Origin: Kushneria pakistanensis | GTDB lineage: Bacteria > Pseudomonadota > Gammaproteobacteria > Pseudomonadales > Halomonadaceae | Reading direction: 5' to 3' | Assembly: GCF_014652795.1 (NCBI RefSeq) | Contig: NZ_BMZM01000003.1 | Coordinates: 310,001 to 374,000 of the forward strand | DNA length: 64,000 bases | Part shown: positions 27,205-36,114 of the stretch, in pieces | Position numbering within the stretch: the stretch's first letter is position 1 | Layout of the letters: each line of letters begins with the position of its first letter | Notes under the pieces: model-generated | Seen by the model: only the letters and a program-made list of their open reading frames with translations | Told to the model about the DNA's origin: nothing | The model's database searches: none | Program-made: the position numbers and the translations under genes

Positions 27205-27694
27205 GGCGGATGGTACTCCTGAAGTTCTATAAGTCTTTGAAACGTGTCCTGCTCATTGATGCCGCCAGAATATCAGTCATTGTGGCAACACGCTGATGCA
27301 AGGGGATAAGACAGGATAAAGCATGTCGTATGGGCAGGACTTTACCGGGTTGCGCCTTGTTTGACACGATTCACCCGGTTTTGTGAAAACCATCAGGCAG
27401 GTTTTGGCATGGTCTGTCCTGTCTGGTCAGGGTATGGTCAGACAGTGAGAACGGGTTCTGGCGTAATTGATCGTTTCTGGCCAGACTTGTTCGGGCATCA
27501 GGCAACACCAGACAAGCGATATTGATGCACATTTGATCGATCGGTGACATCAGTACAGGCAGTGCATTACAACAGACCATTGAGGTCACAAAAAATGACC
27601 CCACGTTAGAGAATCAGGGGCCGAAAACCGAGAGAATTGCGGCTCATTAACCTGTCGGTGATGAGCTTCATCCAATGTCGCAGGAGGAGAAAAC
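27205..27694. other. 490-nt divergent control region between glk and gap
   Basis: No supported gene; a 77-codon antisense frame at 27371-27604 looks random. The region carries a cluster of TCTGG/CCAGA elements: the inverted repeat CTGTCTG-N13-CAGACAG at 27419-27445, the palindrome TCTGGCCAGA at 27476-27485, and CCAGACAA at 27508-27515. These could be operators of a shared regulator. A strong AGGAGGAG ribosome site precedes gap. Confidence 0.5.
27419..27515. promoter_or_regulatory. Cluster of TCTGG/CCAGA operator-like elements
   Basis: Three symmetric or half-site elements lie within 97 nt: 27419-27445 (7-bp arms), 27476-27485 (perfect 10-bp palindrome) and 27508-27515. The TCTGG...CCAGA symmetry is reminiscent of GntR/FadR-type sites, but the regulator is unknown. 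Confidence 0.4.
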
Positions 27695-28696
27695 ATGACG
27701 CTTCGTGTCGCAATCAACGGGTTCGGACGTATTGGACGTAACACCTTTCGTGCACTGTATGAAAGTGGTTATCGTGACCGTATCGAAGTCGTGGCCATCA
27801 ACGATCTGGGCGACCCGGCGCTGAATGCGCTGCTGCTTGAAAATGATAGTACGCACGGCCATTTCAATGCCGACATTACCCATGATGATGAAAGCTTTAC
27901 CGTCAATGGCGACCGTGTTCGCATTCTCTCCGAGCGTGATCCGGCCAAACTTCCGTGGGGCGATCTCAACGTTGATCTGGTCATGGAATGCACGGGTATC
28001 TTTACCAAGCGTGAGGCTGCCGCCAAGCACATTGAAGCCGGTGCCAGGCGTGTCCTGATCTCCGGTCCGAGCGGTGATGCCGACGCCACCATCGTATTTG
28101 GTGTCAACGAACAGGTGCTGGAAGCCGGTCACACGGTGGTCTCCAACGCTTCATGCACCACCAACTGCCTGGCGCCGGTGGCCAAGGCCCTCAACGATAC
28201 CGTGGGTATCGAGACCGGCCTGATGAACACCATCCATGCCTACACCAACGACCAGAACCTGTCGGACGTTTATCACTCCGACCCGTTCCGTGCGCGCAGC
28301 GCGACCCAGTCGATGATTCCGACCAAGACCGGTGCTGCCTCGGCCGTGGCCAAGGTGCTGCCGGAGCTTGAAGGCAAGCTGGACGGCTTCGCCATTCGCG
28401 TACCGGTGGTCAACGTCTCGGTGGTGGATCTGACCTTTACGGCCTCGCGTGAGACCAGCCGTGACGAGATCAACCAGATCATGCGCGACGCTGCTGAAAA
28501 GTCGGGCGTGTTGAACATCAACGAAAAGCCGCTGGTATCGATTGATTTCAACCATAACCCCAGCTCTTCAACCTTTGACACCAACCACACCCGCGTCAAC
28601 GGCAAGCTGGTCAAGGTCATGGCCTGGTATGACAACGAGTGGGGCTTCTCCAACCGTATGCTGGATACGGCACTGGCCATGGGCAAAACGCTCTAA
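27695..28696 (+). CDS. gap: Glyceraldehyde-3-phosphate dehydrogenase, type I
   Basis: 333 residues, normal for GapA. The dinucleotide motif INGFGRIGR is at 7-15, the catalytic Cys154 lies in SNASCTTN, and the HAYTNDQNL segment carries the catalytic His. The adenosine-ribose region reads VAINDL, with an Asp at the position that favours NAD+. It oxidises glyceraldehyde-3-phosphate from the Entner-Doudoroff split. AGGAGGAG lies upstream and a terminator follows. Confidence 0.97.
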   Translation: MTLRVAINGFGRIGRNTFRALYESGYRDRIEVVAINDLGDPALNALLLENDSTHGHFNADITHDDESFTVNGDRVRILSERDPAKLPWGDLNVDLVMECTGIFTKREAAAKHIEAGARRVLISGPSGDADATIVFGVNEQVLEAGHTVVSNASCTTNCLAPVAKALNDTVGIETGLMNTIHAYTNDQNLSDVYHSDPFRARSATQSMIPTKTGAASAVAKVLPELEGKLDGFAIRVPVVNVSVVDLTFTASRETSRDEINQIMRDAAEKSGVLNINEKPLVSIDFNHNPSSSTFDTNHTRVNGKLVKVMAWYDNEWGFSNRMLDTALAMGKTL

Positions 28697-28740
28697 GTCG
28701 CACCCTGTAATAGCAGCGCTACCTGTTCAGCGCCATGGTT

Positions 28741-28768
28741 AAAAGGACGCCTTAGGGCGTCCTTTTTT
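28741..28768 (+). terminator. Rho-independent terminator after gap
   Basis: GGACGCC and GGCGTCC (28745-28751, 28756-28762) form a stem with a 4-nt loop, flanked by AAAA and a run of six T. Confidence 0.9.
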
Positions 28769-28806
28769 GACGCGTATTTTTTGAAAAGCTTTCTCAGGGA
28801 GGAGAA

Positions 28807-29487
28807 ATGACACAGACACTACTGGCCTTTGATGTTTACGGCACACTGATCAATCCGAACGCCATGGCCGATATATTGCGCCCGACACTGAATGATCAGG
28901 CCGATAGCGTGGCGGCGCAGTGGCGTACCAGTCAGCTGCAGCTGGCCTTTCGTCGCGGGCTGATGGGGCGCTATGTCGAGTTTTCGGTCTGTACGCGTGA
29001 CGCGCTGGATGTCGCCCTTGCAGCGCAGGGGGTTACGGTGGAGCAAAAGACCCGGGATGAATGGCTGGAGGCCTATTCCCGGCTGCCCGCCTTTGAGGAG
29101 GTCGACGATGCGCTGGCATCACTGGTGGCATCCGGCTATCGCTGCGTGGCCTTCTCCAATGGCACCGAAAAGGCGATGCAGGAAGTGCTGGGCAATGCAG
29201 GGCTTGCCCACCATTTCGAAGCCCTGGTCAGCGTTGACGATATCAAGCGCTTCAAGCCTGACCCGGTGGTCTATCATCACCTGGCACGACGCATGGATGT
29301 GTCCCACGAAAATGCCTGGCTGGTCTCAAGCAACAACTGGGATATTCAGGGAGCTCGTCATGCGGGTTTGAAGGCAGCCTGGATTCATCGTGACAAAACG
29401 GCCCTGATAGAAGACCCCGCACTTGTTCCCGATATTGAAGTTGAAAGACTCGATGAACTGGCGCAGAAACTGGGCAAGGGAGGCTGA
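28807..29487 (+). CDS. Haloacid dehalogenase, type II (L-2-haloacid dehalogenase-like)
   Basis: 226 residues of the HAD superfamily. The nucleophile Asp9 is in FDVYGTL, Ser/Asn of motif II in FSNGTEKAM, Lys in KRFKPDPVVY, and SSNNWDIQGARHAG is the motif typical of L-2-haloacid dehalogenases rather than phosphatases. Such enzymes remove halide from short 2-haloalkanoates with inversion. The physiological substrate is unknown. GGGAGGAG precedes the ATG; it is probably monocistronic. Confidence 0.85.
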   Translation: MTQTLLAFDVYGTLINPNAMADILRPTLNDQADSVAAQWRTSQLQLAFRRGLMGRYVEFSVCTRDALDVALAAQGVTVEQKTRDEWLEAYSRLPAFEEVDDALASLVASGYRCVAFSNGTEKAMQEVLGNAGLAHHFEALVSVDDIKRFKPDPVVYHHLARRMDVSHENAWLVSSNNWDIQGARHAGLKAAWIHRDKTALIEDPALVPDIEVERLDELAQKLGKGG

Positions 29488-29582
29488 TATCGAGCGATGA
29501 TCAGGGGCATTATCACCGTCTGAATTGCCTGCATTAACCGGTTTGAAAGGTGTGCAGGTGTCGCACTATGGCGACAATTTAA

Positions 29583-29652
29583 TTGACAAATATACTGTGT
29601 TCTGATCAGTTCGTTATGTTAAGGTTGCGCTTCAAAACGAATAATTTGTCAA
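29583..29652. repeat. 9-bp inverted repeat in an AT-rich leader
   Basis: TTGACAAAT at 29583-29591 and its exact reverse complement ATTTGTCAA at 29644-29652 flank 52 nt in an unusually AT-rich stretch upstream of the small unknown gene. A TATACT box at 29591-29596 overlaps the left arm. It may be a pair of regulator sites. Confidence 0.35.
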
Positions 29653-29728
29653 CCTTGATTTATCCTTTTGCGTGCAGCAATGCACCCGAAATGACTGCCG
29701 TTCAATGGCAGCAACAGGTCAGCCAGCC

Positions 29729-30049
29729 ATGCCATACGTATCCAGAAAACAATGTGTCAGCGGTGTGCATCAGCTTCTGGGATCAACACTGAAGGATGCA
29801 CGTCGGGAGCGGCAGGGGCGTATCGTCGGTATCGATCAGACGCGGGAGCATCCGGTCATCGATGTGATCTGGCAGGGTCAGCCTCGCGCCGAGCGCATTA
29901 TCATTACCTGCGATCAGCTTCGCGATCTGGTCAGGGCAAGCGTTGCGCGGGCAGCCCTGGATACGCAAAAGACAGCCACGAGCAAAGTGCCGGACAGGCA
30001 GGACCACGATGAAAATTCGGCGCTGATGGTTGAACAGCGCCGCGCCTGA
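29729..30049 (+). CDS. Small protein of unknown function (106 aa)
   Basis: I do not recognise this protein. From the ATG at 29729 it reads MPYVSRKQCV, then a well-formed stretch GRIVGIDQTREHPVIDVIWQ and RAERIIITCDQLRDLVRA with two beta-strand-like segments and a helix, and a polar tail. Codon use after the first ten codons is GC-rich at third positions, like its neighbours, and a strong terminator follows at the expected distance, so it is probably expressed. There is no clear ribosome site. The start could instead be at 29672. Confidence 0.6.
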   Translation: MPYVSRKQCVSGVHQLLGSTLKDARRERQGRIVGIDQTREHPVIDVIWQGQPRAERIIITCDQLRDLVRASVARAALDTQKTATSKVPDRQDHDENSALMVEQRRA

Positions 30050-30073
30050 CTCGTTCAGTACCGTCCTGTTCAG

Positions 30074-30110
30074 AAAAGGGGCCTCACCAATCATGGTGGG
30101 GCCCCTTTTT
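30074..30110 (+). terminator. Strong rho-independent terminator
   Basis: GGGGCCTCACCA (30078-30089) pairs with TGGTGGGGCCCC (30094-30105) around ATCA, flanked by AAAA and TTTTT. It ends the unit of the small unknown gene. Confidence 0.9.
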
Positions 30111-30217
30111 GCTGTTGCTGCCATTGATGGAAAAATAACCCTCCTGTGGCATGACTTCTTATACTGTCGGTCACAATGGCATCACATAATGATCATATAA
30201 CTGCATTGGGAGCGTTC

Positions 30218-31057
30218 ATGAGAACCATGTTTCTGGGACTTGGCATGGGATTGATGCTGGCCAGCGTCAATACCTGGGGCGATGAAGGCACACTGGGACG
30301 AATGGGCCCGAAGGTTGAAACGCAAACCCTCACCTACAGCGTGGATGGCGAGCAATACACCGGTTATCTGGCCCATGACACCAGGACAGATGGCAAGCGT
30401 CCGCTGGTACTGGTGGTCCACGAGTGGTGGGGGCTGAGCGACTACATTCGCCAGCGCACCGAACAGCTGGCCGCACTGGGGTACGTGGCCTTTGCCGTGG
30501 ACATGTACGGCAGTGGCAAAACGGCCACGCATCCCGATGACGCCGGCAGCTTTTCAAAGGCCGTCATGAGCGACTGGCCCGGCGCCCGACACAATCTGGA
30601 AACCGCCATTGAGGCGCTCAAGAATACCCAGGGTGTGGATGGCTCGCGCATGGCCATCATTGGCTACTGCTTTGGTGGCGGTATCGCGCTCAATGCGGCA
30701 CTGGCCGGCATGCCGTTCAAGGCTGCAGTCAGCTTTCATGGCAGCCCCGGACAGGTGGTCGAAACGCCCAGCCACTTCGATGGGCGGGTCATCATTCAAA
30801 ACGGGCTGAACGATCAGATGGTCGAACAATCGGCGCTCAAGTCCCTGCTGGATACTTATCAAGGCGTGGATACCGATGCCACGCTGATTCAGTATCCCGA
30901 CGCCATGCATGCCTTTACCAATCCGTATGTCGATGCGAAAGCCAGCGAGTTCGATCTACCGCTGGCCTATAACGCAGCGGCCGATGCGGCCAGCTGGCAG
31001 GTCATGCTCAACGTCTTCAACAAGGCGTTTGCGGCACCGGCTTCCAGCGCCAAGTAA
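30218..31057 (+). CDS. Dienelactone hydrolase family protein, probably exported
   Basis: The ATG at 30218 has GGGAG nearby and gives 279 residues; residues 1-21 look like a signal peptide. The alpha/beta hydrolase core has VVHEWWGLSDYIRQR, the nucleophile Cys151 in GYCFGGGIAL, and the acid/His region near ALNDQM/PDAMHAFTNP. A Cys nucleophile in GxCxGG is typical of dienelactone hydrolases. The natural ester or lactone substrate is unknown. The upstream frame from 30176 would hide the signal peptide and is unlikely. Confidence 0.85.
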   Translation: MRTMFLGLGMGLMLASVNTWGDEGTLGRMGPKVETQTLTYSVDGEQYTGYLAHDTRTDGKRPLVLVVHEWWGLSDYIRQRTEQLAALGYVAFAVDMYGSGKTATHPDDAGSFSKAVMSDWPGARHNLETAIEALKNTQGVDGSRMAIIGYCFGGGIALNAALAGMPFKAAVSFHGSPGQVVETPSHFDGRVIIQNGLNDQMVEQSALKSLLDTYQGVDTDATLIQYPDAMHAFTNPYVDAKASEFDLPLAYNAAADAASWQVMLNVFNKAFAAPASSAK

Positions 31058-31086
31058 GGCAGCGCCGTAACAGGAAGGGCTTTAAC

Positions 31087-31123
31087 GAAAAGGGGCCGGC
31101 ACGGTGCATGACGTGCCGGCCCC
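31087..31123 (-). terminator. Rho-independent terminator after pncB
   Basis: GGGGCCGGCACG (31092-31103) pairs with CGTGCCGGCCCC (31112-31123) around 8 nt; on the minus strand TTTT follows. It may also stop transcripts from the convergent hydrolase gene. Confidence 0.8.
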
Positions 31124-31143
31124 GCTCATGATGGCCACCGCGA

Positions 31144-32325
31144 TTACTGGGGCAGTGACAGAATGCGCCGTGCCAGATGAATCATGTCCGGGTCGCCGGT
31201 ATTCTTGGCGCGAATATCGGAGAGCTTGACCACCGGCAGCCACTGATCACCTTCGGGCCGGGTTTCGGTCATCTTGACCACCATGTTCATCGGCTTGAGG
31301 CCGACATCATTGGTGAAGTTGGTGCCGATACCAAACGACATGCCGATGCGCCCTTCACAAAAGCGGGTAATCTTTTCGACCTTGTGGGTATCGAGTGCAT
31401 CGGAAAAGATGATGGTCTTGCTGCGCGGATCGATCCCGTAGTGTTCGTAATGATCGATGGTGGCCTTGGCAAACTCGATCGGGTCACCGCTGTCGTGGCG
31501 AATACCGTCGAAAAGCTTGGCAAACATCTTGTCGAAGCCTTCAAAAAAGACCTGAGTGGTGAAGGTATCCGACAACGCAATGCCCAGGTCGCCGCGATAG
31601 ACCTCGACCCAGTTCTCCAGCGCCAGCGTATTGGCCATCTTGAAGCCGAAGCGGGCGGCATGGAACATGAACCACTCATGAGCATGCGTGCCCAGTGGCT
31701 TGACCCCATGACGATGGGCCATATGCACGTTGCTGGTGCCGGTAAAGGTGCTGCCGCCATAGCGCTTGAGCGTACTCACGACCAGGTCGTGCACCTCATA
31801 GGAGTGACGCCTGCGGGTCCCGAACTCGGCAATGCGCACTCCCAGTTCGCCATAATGCTCGATCTTTTCACGCGTGCGCTGGATGACCATCTCATCACTG
31901 TCACGCTGCTCGTCGAGCATTTCGTACCAGATCTGGCTGATCAGCGTCATCAGGGGGACTTCCCAGAGGATGGTGCGATACCAGAGCCCCTCGATGGTGA
32001 CGCTTAGCGTCTCGCCATGTTGCTCGATGGTGACTTCCTGAGGCTTGTAGCGAAAGCCTTCCAGAAAGTCATGGTAGGTCGGGTCGAGATAGGGGCAGGT
32101 GACCTCCAGGAAGTGGCGTTCTTCGCCCGTCAGCCGCAGCGCGGCCATGGCATCTACCTGCTCTCGAAGCCGCTCGCCAAAGCCGGGCGGGAAGGCATGC
32201 TCGCCACGATTGATAAAGCTGTAGCGCGCATAAGCGTTGGGAAACAGTTTCACCACTGCGTTTTGCATGGTGAACTTGTAGAAGTCATTATCAAGGATCG
32301 AATGCAGCATTGAGCGAGTCGGCAT
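31144..32325 (-). CDS. pncB: Nicotinate phosphoribosyltransferase
   Basis: 393 residues, normal length. It begins LHSILDNDFYKFTMQ, the NAPRTase N-terminal signature, and contains EFGTRRRHS, GTSNVHMAH, the autophosphorylated-His region LGTHAHEWFM and RHDSGDPIEFA. The enzyme converts nicotinate, PRPP and ATP to nicotinate mononucleotide in NAD salvage. It is a single-gene unit with its own terminator. Confidence 0.96.
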   Translation of the reverse strand: MPTRSMLHSILDNDFYKFTMQNAVVKLFPNAYARYSFINRGEHAFPPGFGERLREQVDAMAALRLTGEERHFLEVTCPYLDPTYHDFLEGFRYKPQEVTIEQHGETLSVTIEGLWYRTILWEVPLMTLISQIWYEMLDEQRDSDEMVIQRTREKIEHYGELGVRIAEFGTRRRHSYEVHDLVVSTLKRYGGSTFTGTSNVHMAHRHGVKPLGTHAHEWFMFHAARFGFKMANTLALENWVEVYRGDLGIALSDTFTTQVFFEGFDKMFAKLFDGIRHDSGDPIEFAKATIDHYEHYGIDPRSKTIIFSDALDTHKVEKITRFCEGRIGMSFGIGTNFTNDVGLKPMNMVVKMTETRPEGDQWLPVVKLSDIRAKNTGDPDMIHLARRILSLPQ

Positions 32326-32478
32326 CTCTGTTGATGGCCATTTAAGCGATAGCTCGACAGCATAGCGCAGCCGCTACGCTGACTCCATCCCGAAGCGCTG
32401 GCACTCTCAGGGCCTGATCCGGGCGCGCCAGTCCCTTCTATCCTGTAGCTTTATCATGCATCTGGCTGGAGAAGCGCC

Positions 32479-33618
32479 ATGAGTCTCGATGTTCGCGATA
32501 TCGGTGCAATGGCCGATATCGATGCGCAGCAGTGGAATGCGCTGGCAGGCCCGGACTATCCCTTCATTCGTCATGAGTTTCTCAATGCGCTGGAAGTGAC
32601 GGGCGCCGTCTGTGCACGCACCGGCTGGACGCCCCATCACCTGACCATATGGCAGGGAGAGCAGCTGGTGGGCGCCATGCCGCGCTATCTGAAGGATCAC
32701 TCCTGGGGCGAGTACGTCTTTGACTGGCAGTGGGCCGATGCCTGGGAGCGGGCCGGCGGTGAATACTATCCCAAGCAGCTCAGTGCCATTCCCTTTACCC
32801 CGGCGACCGGCCCGCGGTTGCTGCTCGCGCCCGATATCGATACTGATGACGCCCTGACTGTCATGGCCGACCACCTTGAAAGCGCCGGTCTACTGTCGTG
32901 GCATCTGCTTTTCCCGGAAGCATCGCTGGCGCGTCAATGGCGTGCGCGCTGGCCTGATCTTCTGGAGCGCAGCGGCATGCAGTATCACTGGTTTGACCGC
33001 GGCTATGGTGATTTTGAGGGCTTTCTGGCGGCCATGACCTCAAAACGACGCAAGGAAGTGCGTCGGGAGCGCCGTCGGGTGGCCGAGCAGGGGCTGACAA
33101 TGCGTCGCCTGGAAGGCCGCGACATCGATCAAACAGCACTGGAGCATTTCTACCGCTGCTATCAGATCACCTATATGGAGCGCGGCCAGCGCGGCTATCT
33201 GGAGATCGATTTTTTCTACCGCCTGTTACAGGACATGCCCGAGGCGCTGGTGCTGGTGCAGGCACTCGATGAGACATCGCGCCCCGTGGCCGCAGCGTTG
33301 TGTCTGCGCGGCTCGACTACGCTCTATGGACGCTACTGGGGCAGTGAGGTCGAGGCCAGCTGCCTGCATTTTGAAGCCTGCTATTATCAGGGCATCGAAT
33401 ACTGCCTGGCGGCGGGGCTGTCCCGTTTTGACCCGGGAACGCAGGGAGAGCACAAGATTGCCAGAGGCTTTGAACCGATCGCCACACGGTCACTGCACTG
33501 GCTGGCACATGAAGGGTTTCGCGACGCCGTGGCCGAGTTTCTGGGTCGTGAAGAGACGGCCATGGATCAGATGCGTCTTGAAGCGGCCACCATGCTTCCC
33601 TTTCGGCGCGAGACCTGA
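32479..33618 (+). CDS. FemAB-like / DUF482 GNAT-family acyltransferase
   Basis: 379 residues of the peptidogalycan biosynthesis (PF04339, DUF482) group, a double GNAT fold. Recognisable parts are FIRHEFLNALE near the N-terminus, AAMTSKRRKEVRRERRRV in the centre, TLYGRYWGS and the C-terminal FDPGTQGEHKIARGFEP. These proteins are annotated as aminoacyl or acyl transferases but their substrate is not known. It is divergent from pncB and followed by the fasciclin gene with a 45-nt gap. Confidence 0.85.
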   Translation: MSLDVRDIGAMADIDAQQWNALAGPDYPFIRHEFLNALEVTGAVCARTGWTPHHLTIWQGEQLVGAMPRYLKDHSWGEYVFDWQWADAWERAGGEYYPKQLSAIPFTPATGPRLLLAPDIDTDDALTVMADHLESAGLLSWHLLFPEASLARQWRARWPDLLERSGMQYHWFDRGYGDFEGFLAAMTSKRRKEVRRERRRVAEQGLTMRRLEGRDIDQTALEHFYRCYQITYMERGQRGYLEIDFFYRLLQDMPEALVLVQALDETSRPVAAALCLRGSTTLYGRYWGSEVEASCLHFEACYYQGIEYCLAAGLSRFDPGTQGEHKIARGFEPIATRSLHWLAHEGFRDAVAEFLGREETAMDQMRLEAATMLPFRRET

Positions 33619-33663
33619 GGCGCCCTGATCGCCACGGATTTCTTTTATTCATATCATGGAGAG

Positions 33664-34230
33664 ATGATGAAAACCCTGTATCGCAGCGTATGGATGGCGG
33701 CCTGTCTGGCCCTTGCAGGTACCGGTATGGCGCAGGCGCAGTCAGAGGCCCAGAGTGCACCCCAGCAGCAGCCGGGAGACCGTACTGACCACGAAGACCA
33801 GACGCTTCTGGAAACGCTGAAGGCCAGCGGTAATTTCGATACCCTGGTGCAGGCGATCGATGATGCCCACATGAGTGACATGCTTGACGGGCGCGGGCCC
33901 TACACCATCTTTGCCCCGACCGATAAGGCCTTTGCGCAACTGCCGGACAGCGAGCGTCAGGGGCTGCTGGATGGTGAGCATGAAGAGTGGCTCAGGAAGG
34001 TGATCAAGTATCACCTGCTGCCGGGCACGGTACCGGCCAGCGAGTTCAAGACCCTTGGCCGGCCTCAGGCCCTGTCGGGGCAGATCAGTCTGAGCGTGGA
34101 CAACGGCCGGTACAAGGTCAACGACGTGCCTGTCGATCAACAGGAAATTCGTGCGAAAAACGGCATTGTGCATCCCATCGATGGCGTGCTGATTCCCTGG
34201 GATGCCACCGGGCTGCGTCCGGATTCCTGA
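33664..34230 (+). CDS. Secreted fasciclin-domain protein
   Basis: 188 residues with a signal peptide (cleavage after AQA near residue 25), a short polar linker rich in Gln/Ser, then one FAS1 domain. The H1 motif YTIFAPTDKAFAQLP and the H2-region HPIDGVLIP are present, with YHLLPGTV between. FAS1 domains mediate adhesion or ligand binding outside the cell; its partner is unknown. The second ATG (33667) has the better-spaced GGAG. Confidence 0.9.
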   Translation: MMKTLYRSVWMAACLALAGTGMAQAQSEAQSAPQQQPGDRTDHEDQTLLETLKASGNFDTLVQAIDDAHMSDMLDGRGPYTIFAPTDKAFAQLPDSERQGLLDGEHEEWLRKVIKYHLLPGTVPASEFKTLGRPQALSGQISLSVDNGRYKVNDVPVDQQEIRAKNGIVHPIDGVLIPWDATGLRPDS

Positions 34231-34243
34231 CAGCAGAGCATGC

Positions 34244-35275
34244 CTACAGCGGCCCTCGCATCAGCGGTGACAGTGATGCATCCGGTGCATTGATCAAAAG
34301 GGCAATCCCCAACAGCGTGATCAGTGCACCGCCCAGCAGGGCCAGGATGTAGCCCAGCCCCAGCGGGCGGCGGGTGTCGGCCCGCTGGAAGAGATGCGCC
34401 ATGCGAGCACGTGCCAGCACGGTCAGGGCGGCCAGCAGGGAGGTAGACAGCGCCGTGCCTACCGACATGGCCAGCACCGCCAGTACACCTGCCCACCAGA
34501 AGCCCAGCATGGCCGCCACGCCCAGCACCATGACAGCACCGCTGCACGGGCGCAGCCCGATCGAGAAGATGGCCGCCGTCATCTCGCGCCAGTGCCGGCC
34601 GCTGGCCATGGGGTCGATATGATGCACGCGACCACAGTGACAGGGGCCATTGCTGACATGATGGAGCGGCGTCATGATGCTGGCACCTGAGCGTTGTACC
34701 GGGGTCAGTCGCAGGGCGGCGGGTGACATGGTATCTGCAGGTGATGGCCGGCGAGCCACTTCGGCCTTGAGTGTCTGAAGGCCGCGACCGGCGCGAATCA
34801 TGAGCCAGAGCCCCAGCGCCGTGACAGCGACAAAGCTTGCCTTTTCGACCCAAGCGGTGCTGGCCATCGCCTCCCGGGTCAGCCAGCCAAATCCCAGTAC
34901 CAGTACCGTGACCATGACAATGGCCACCACCCCCTGCAGCAGGGCGGCGCAGGCGGTCATGATCAGTCCGCGAGTCAGCGCGGCGCGATGGGTCAGCAGA
35001 TAGGTCGCGACAACTGCCTTGCCGTGTCCGGGCCCGAGCGCATGAAAGACGCCGTAACCCATGCTCAGCGCCATCAGATCCAGCCAGTCACCTGCACTTT
35101 CACGCCGGGAGAGCGCCATCATGGCATTGGCCAACCCTCGATGCAGGGTGCGTTGCTGTTGAATAATGTCTGTTACCAGCGACTGCCACAGGCTCTGCCC
35201 GACGGTAGACAACAACAGCGTTGCCAGCAGCGCGACAGCGAGCGTGACGACCAGGGGTTTTAAATATCCTGACAC
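34244..35275 (-). CDS. NicO-family nickel/cobalt transporter (RcnA-like)
   Basis: 343 residues with about six or more helices. The metal-path motif HALGPGHGK is at 78-86, a Cys/His-rich cytoplasmic loop HHVSNGPCHCGRVHH lies near 204-218, and SIGLRPCSGAVMVLG follows. These are hallmarks of NicO/RcnA transporters of Ni2+ or Co2+; direction cannot be decided. It overlaps the DUF1007 gene by 16 nt, a frequent pairing, and sits divergent from a Mn/Fe-type importer. Confidence 0.88.
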   Translation of the reverse strand: MSGYLKPLVVTLAVALLATLLLSTVGQSLWQSLVTDIIQQQRTLHRGLANAMMALSRRESAGDWLDLMALSMGYGVFHALGPGHGKAVVATYLLTHRAALTRGLIMTACAALLQGVVAIVMVTVLVLGFGWLTREAMASTAWVEKASFVAVTALGLWLMIRAGRGLQTLKAEVARRPSPADTMSPAALRLTPVQRSGASIMTPLHHVSNGPCHCGRVHHIDPMASGRHWREMTAAIFSIGLRPCSGAVMVLGVAAMLGFWWAGVLAVLAMSVGTALSTSLLAALTVLARARMAHLFQRADTRRPLGLGYILALLGGALITLLGIALLINAPDASLSPLMRGPL

Positions 35276-35928
35276 TTGATGACTCCGGTGTCTGAAAAGA
35301 GGCGCCCGATGCCCTCGGGCGTCTCACCGGTCACATCAATGGCCGAGACGCTGGCCACGACCGCGGGATCAGGATCGGCATGGACCACCTCGCCGCGGCA
35401 CTGCGACGGCGCATTGACCAGCTCGATGGGGCGCTCGGTCTGATCGTCATACAAGAATTCGATGAAGTAGGTGTCGTCAAAGATCTGCCAGCGCAGCGAC
35501 TCACTCAGCGGCTGCGGCTCGGCCAGCGTTACGACAAAGGAGAATTCGACCCGGTTGTCGTCAAGACGGGTGGTGTAATCCACGATCTTTCCCAGCGCCA
35601 GCGGCTGATCCCCGTCATACACATGGGTCAGGTAATGCTGGGTGGCCAGATTGGCCGCAATCTCCTGACCCAGCGCATCAAGACGCTGCGCCATGCTTTC
35701 CTCACCTGTCACGCCTTCCAGTCCCTCGACCATGGTCAGGCTCTGAAACGGGTCTACCTTCCATGACTGCTCAAGCGCTGTGACCTGCTGGTGGTCATCC
35801 ATCAGAACAGCGACGCGGTAATCAATCCAGCCATGCGGATGCGCCATGACAGGCAGTGTCACCAATGACATGACAAGCCCCGCCAGCAGGCCCTGCCCAC
35901 GCTTCAGGCGTCGGGAGTGTACGGACAC
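35260..35928 (-). CDS. DUF1007 periplasmic protein, metal-transport associated
   Basis: I place the start at the GTG at 35928, which has GGAAGAGG 7-8 nt upstream and directly gives a signal peptide (VSVHSRRLKRG to LPVMA), for 222 residues. An ATG frame from 36024 would bury the signal 32 residues in. The mature part starts HPHGWIDYRV and matches DUF1007, a family repeatedly linked to NicO transporters and metal-responsive control. The N-terminal His pair could bind metal, by inference. Confidence 0.82.
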   Translation of the reverse strand: MSVHSRRLKRGQGLLAGLVMSLVTLPVMAHPHGWIDYRVAVLMDDHQQVTALEQSWKVDPFQSLTMVEGLEGVTGEESMAQRLDALGQEIAANLATQHYLTHVYDGDQPLALGKIVDYTTRLDDNRVEFSFVVTLAEPQPLSESLRWQIFDDTYFIEFLYDDQTERPIELVNAPSQCRGEVVHADPDPAVVASVSAIDVTGETPEGIGRLFSDTGVIKCQDI

Positions 35929-36049
35929 GTGATTGCCTCTTCCTGTATTTGAATCGGCATGTTGCCCCAGCCCTGCCGGGGTTGCGAGAGGGGAAGTTGA
36001 CAGGACGTCATGATTCATCAGCATGAATTAAGCAACTCGGGCTTTCTTT

Positions 36050-36065
36050 TTTAACCATGGTTAAA
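36050..36065. promoter_or_regulatory. Perfect 16-bp palindrome TTTAACCATGGTTAAA, putative metalloregulator operator
   Basis: It lies 49 nt upstream of the sitA-like ATG. A TATAAA box at 36085-36090 places the -35 region at about 36061-36067, overlapping the right arm, a good geometry for repression. DtxR/MntR-type regulators bind palindromes of this size. The regulator gene is not in the window. Confidence 0.6.
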
Positions 36066-36114
36066 TAGGATTTCATGAGCACTTTATAAAAATACCGCGC
36101 AAGGGAGGTTCGCC

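Noticed and set aside
27371-27604. 77-codon minus-strand frame between glk and gap
   Set aside because: Its translation is cysteine- and leucine-rich without domain features, and it covers the cluster of operator-like repeats.
19310-27694. HexR-type TGTAATTAAATTACA operators for the zwf/glk/gap genes
   Set aside because: I looked for them in both control regions; only an isolated ATTACA half at about 27565 is seen, with no matching left half.
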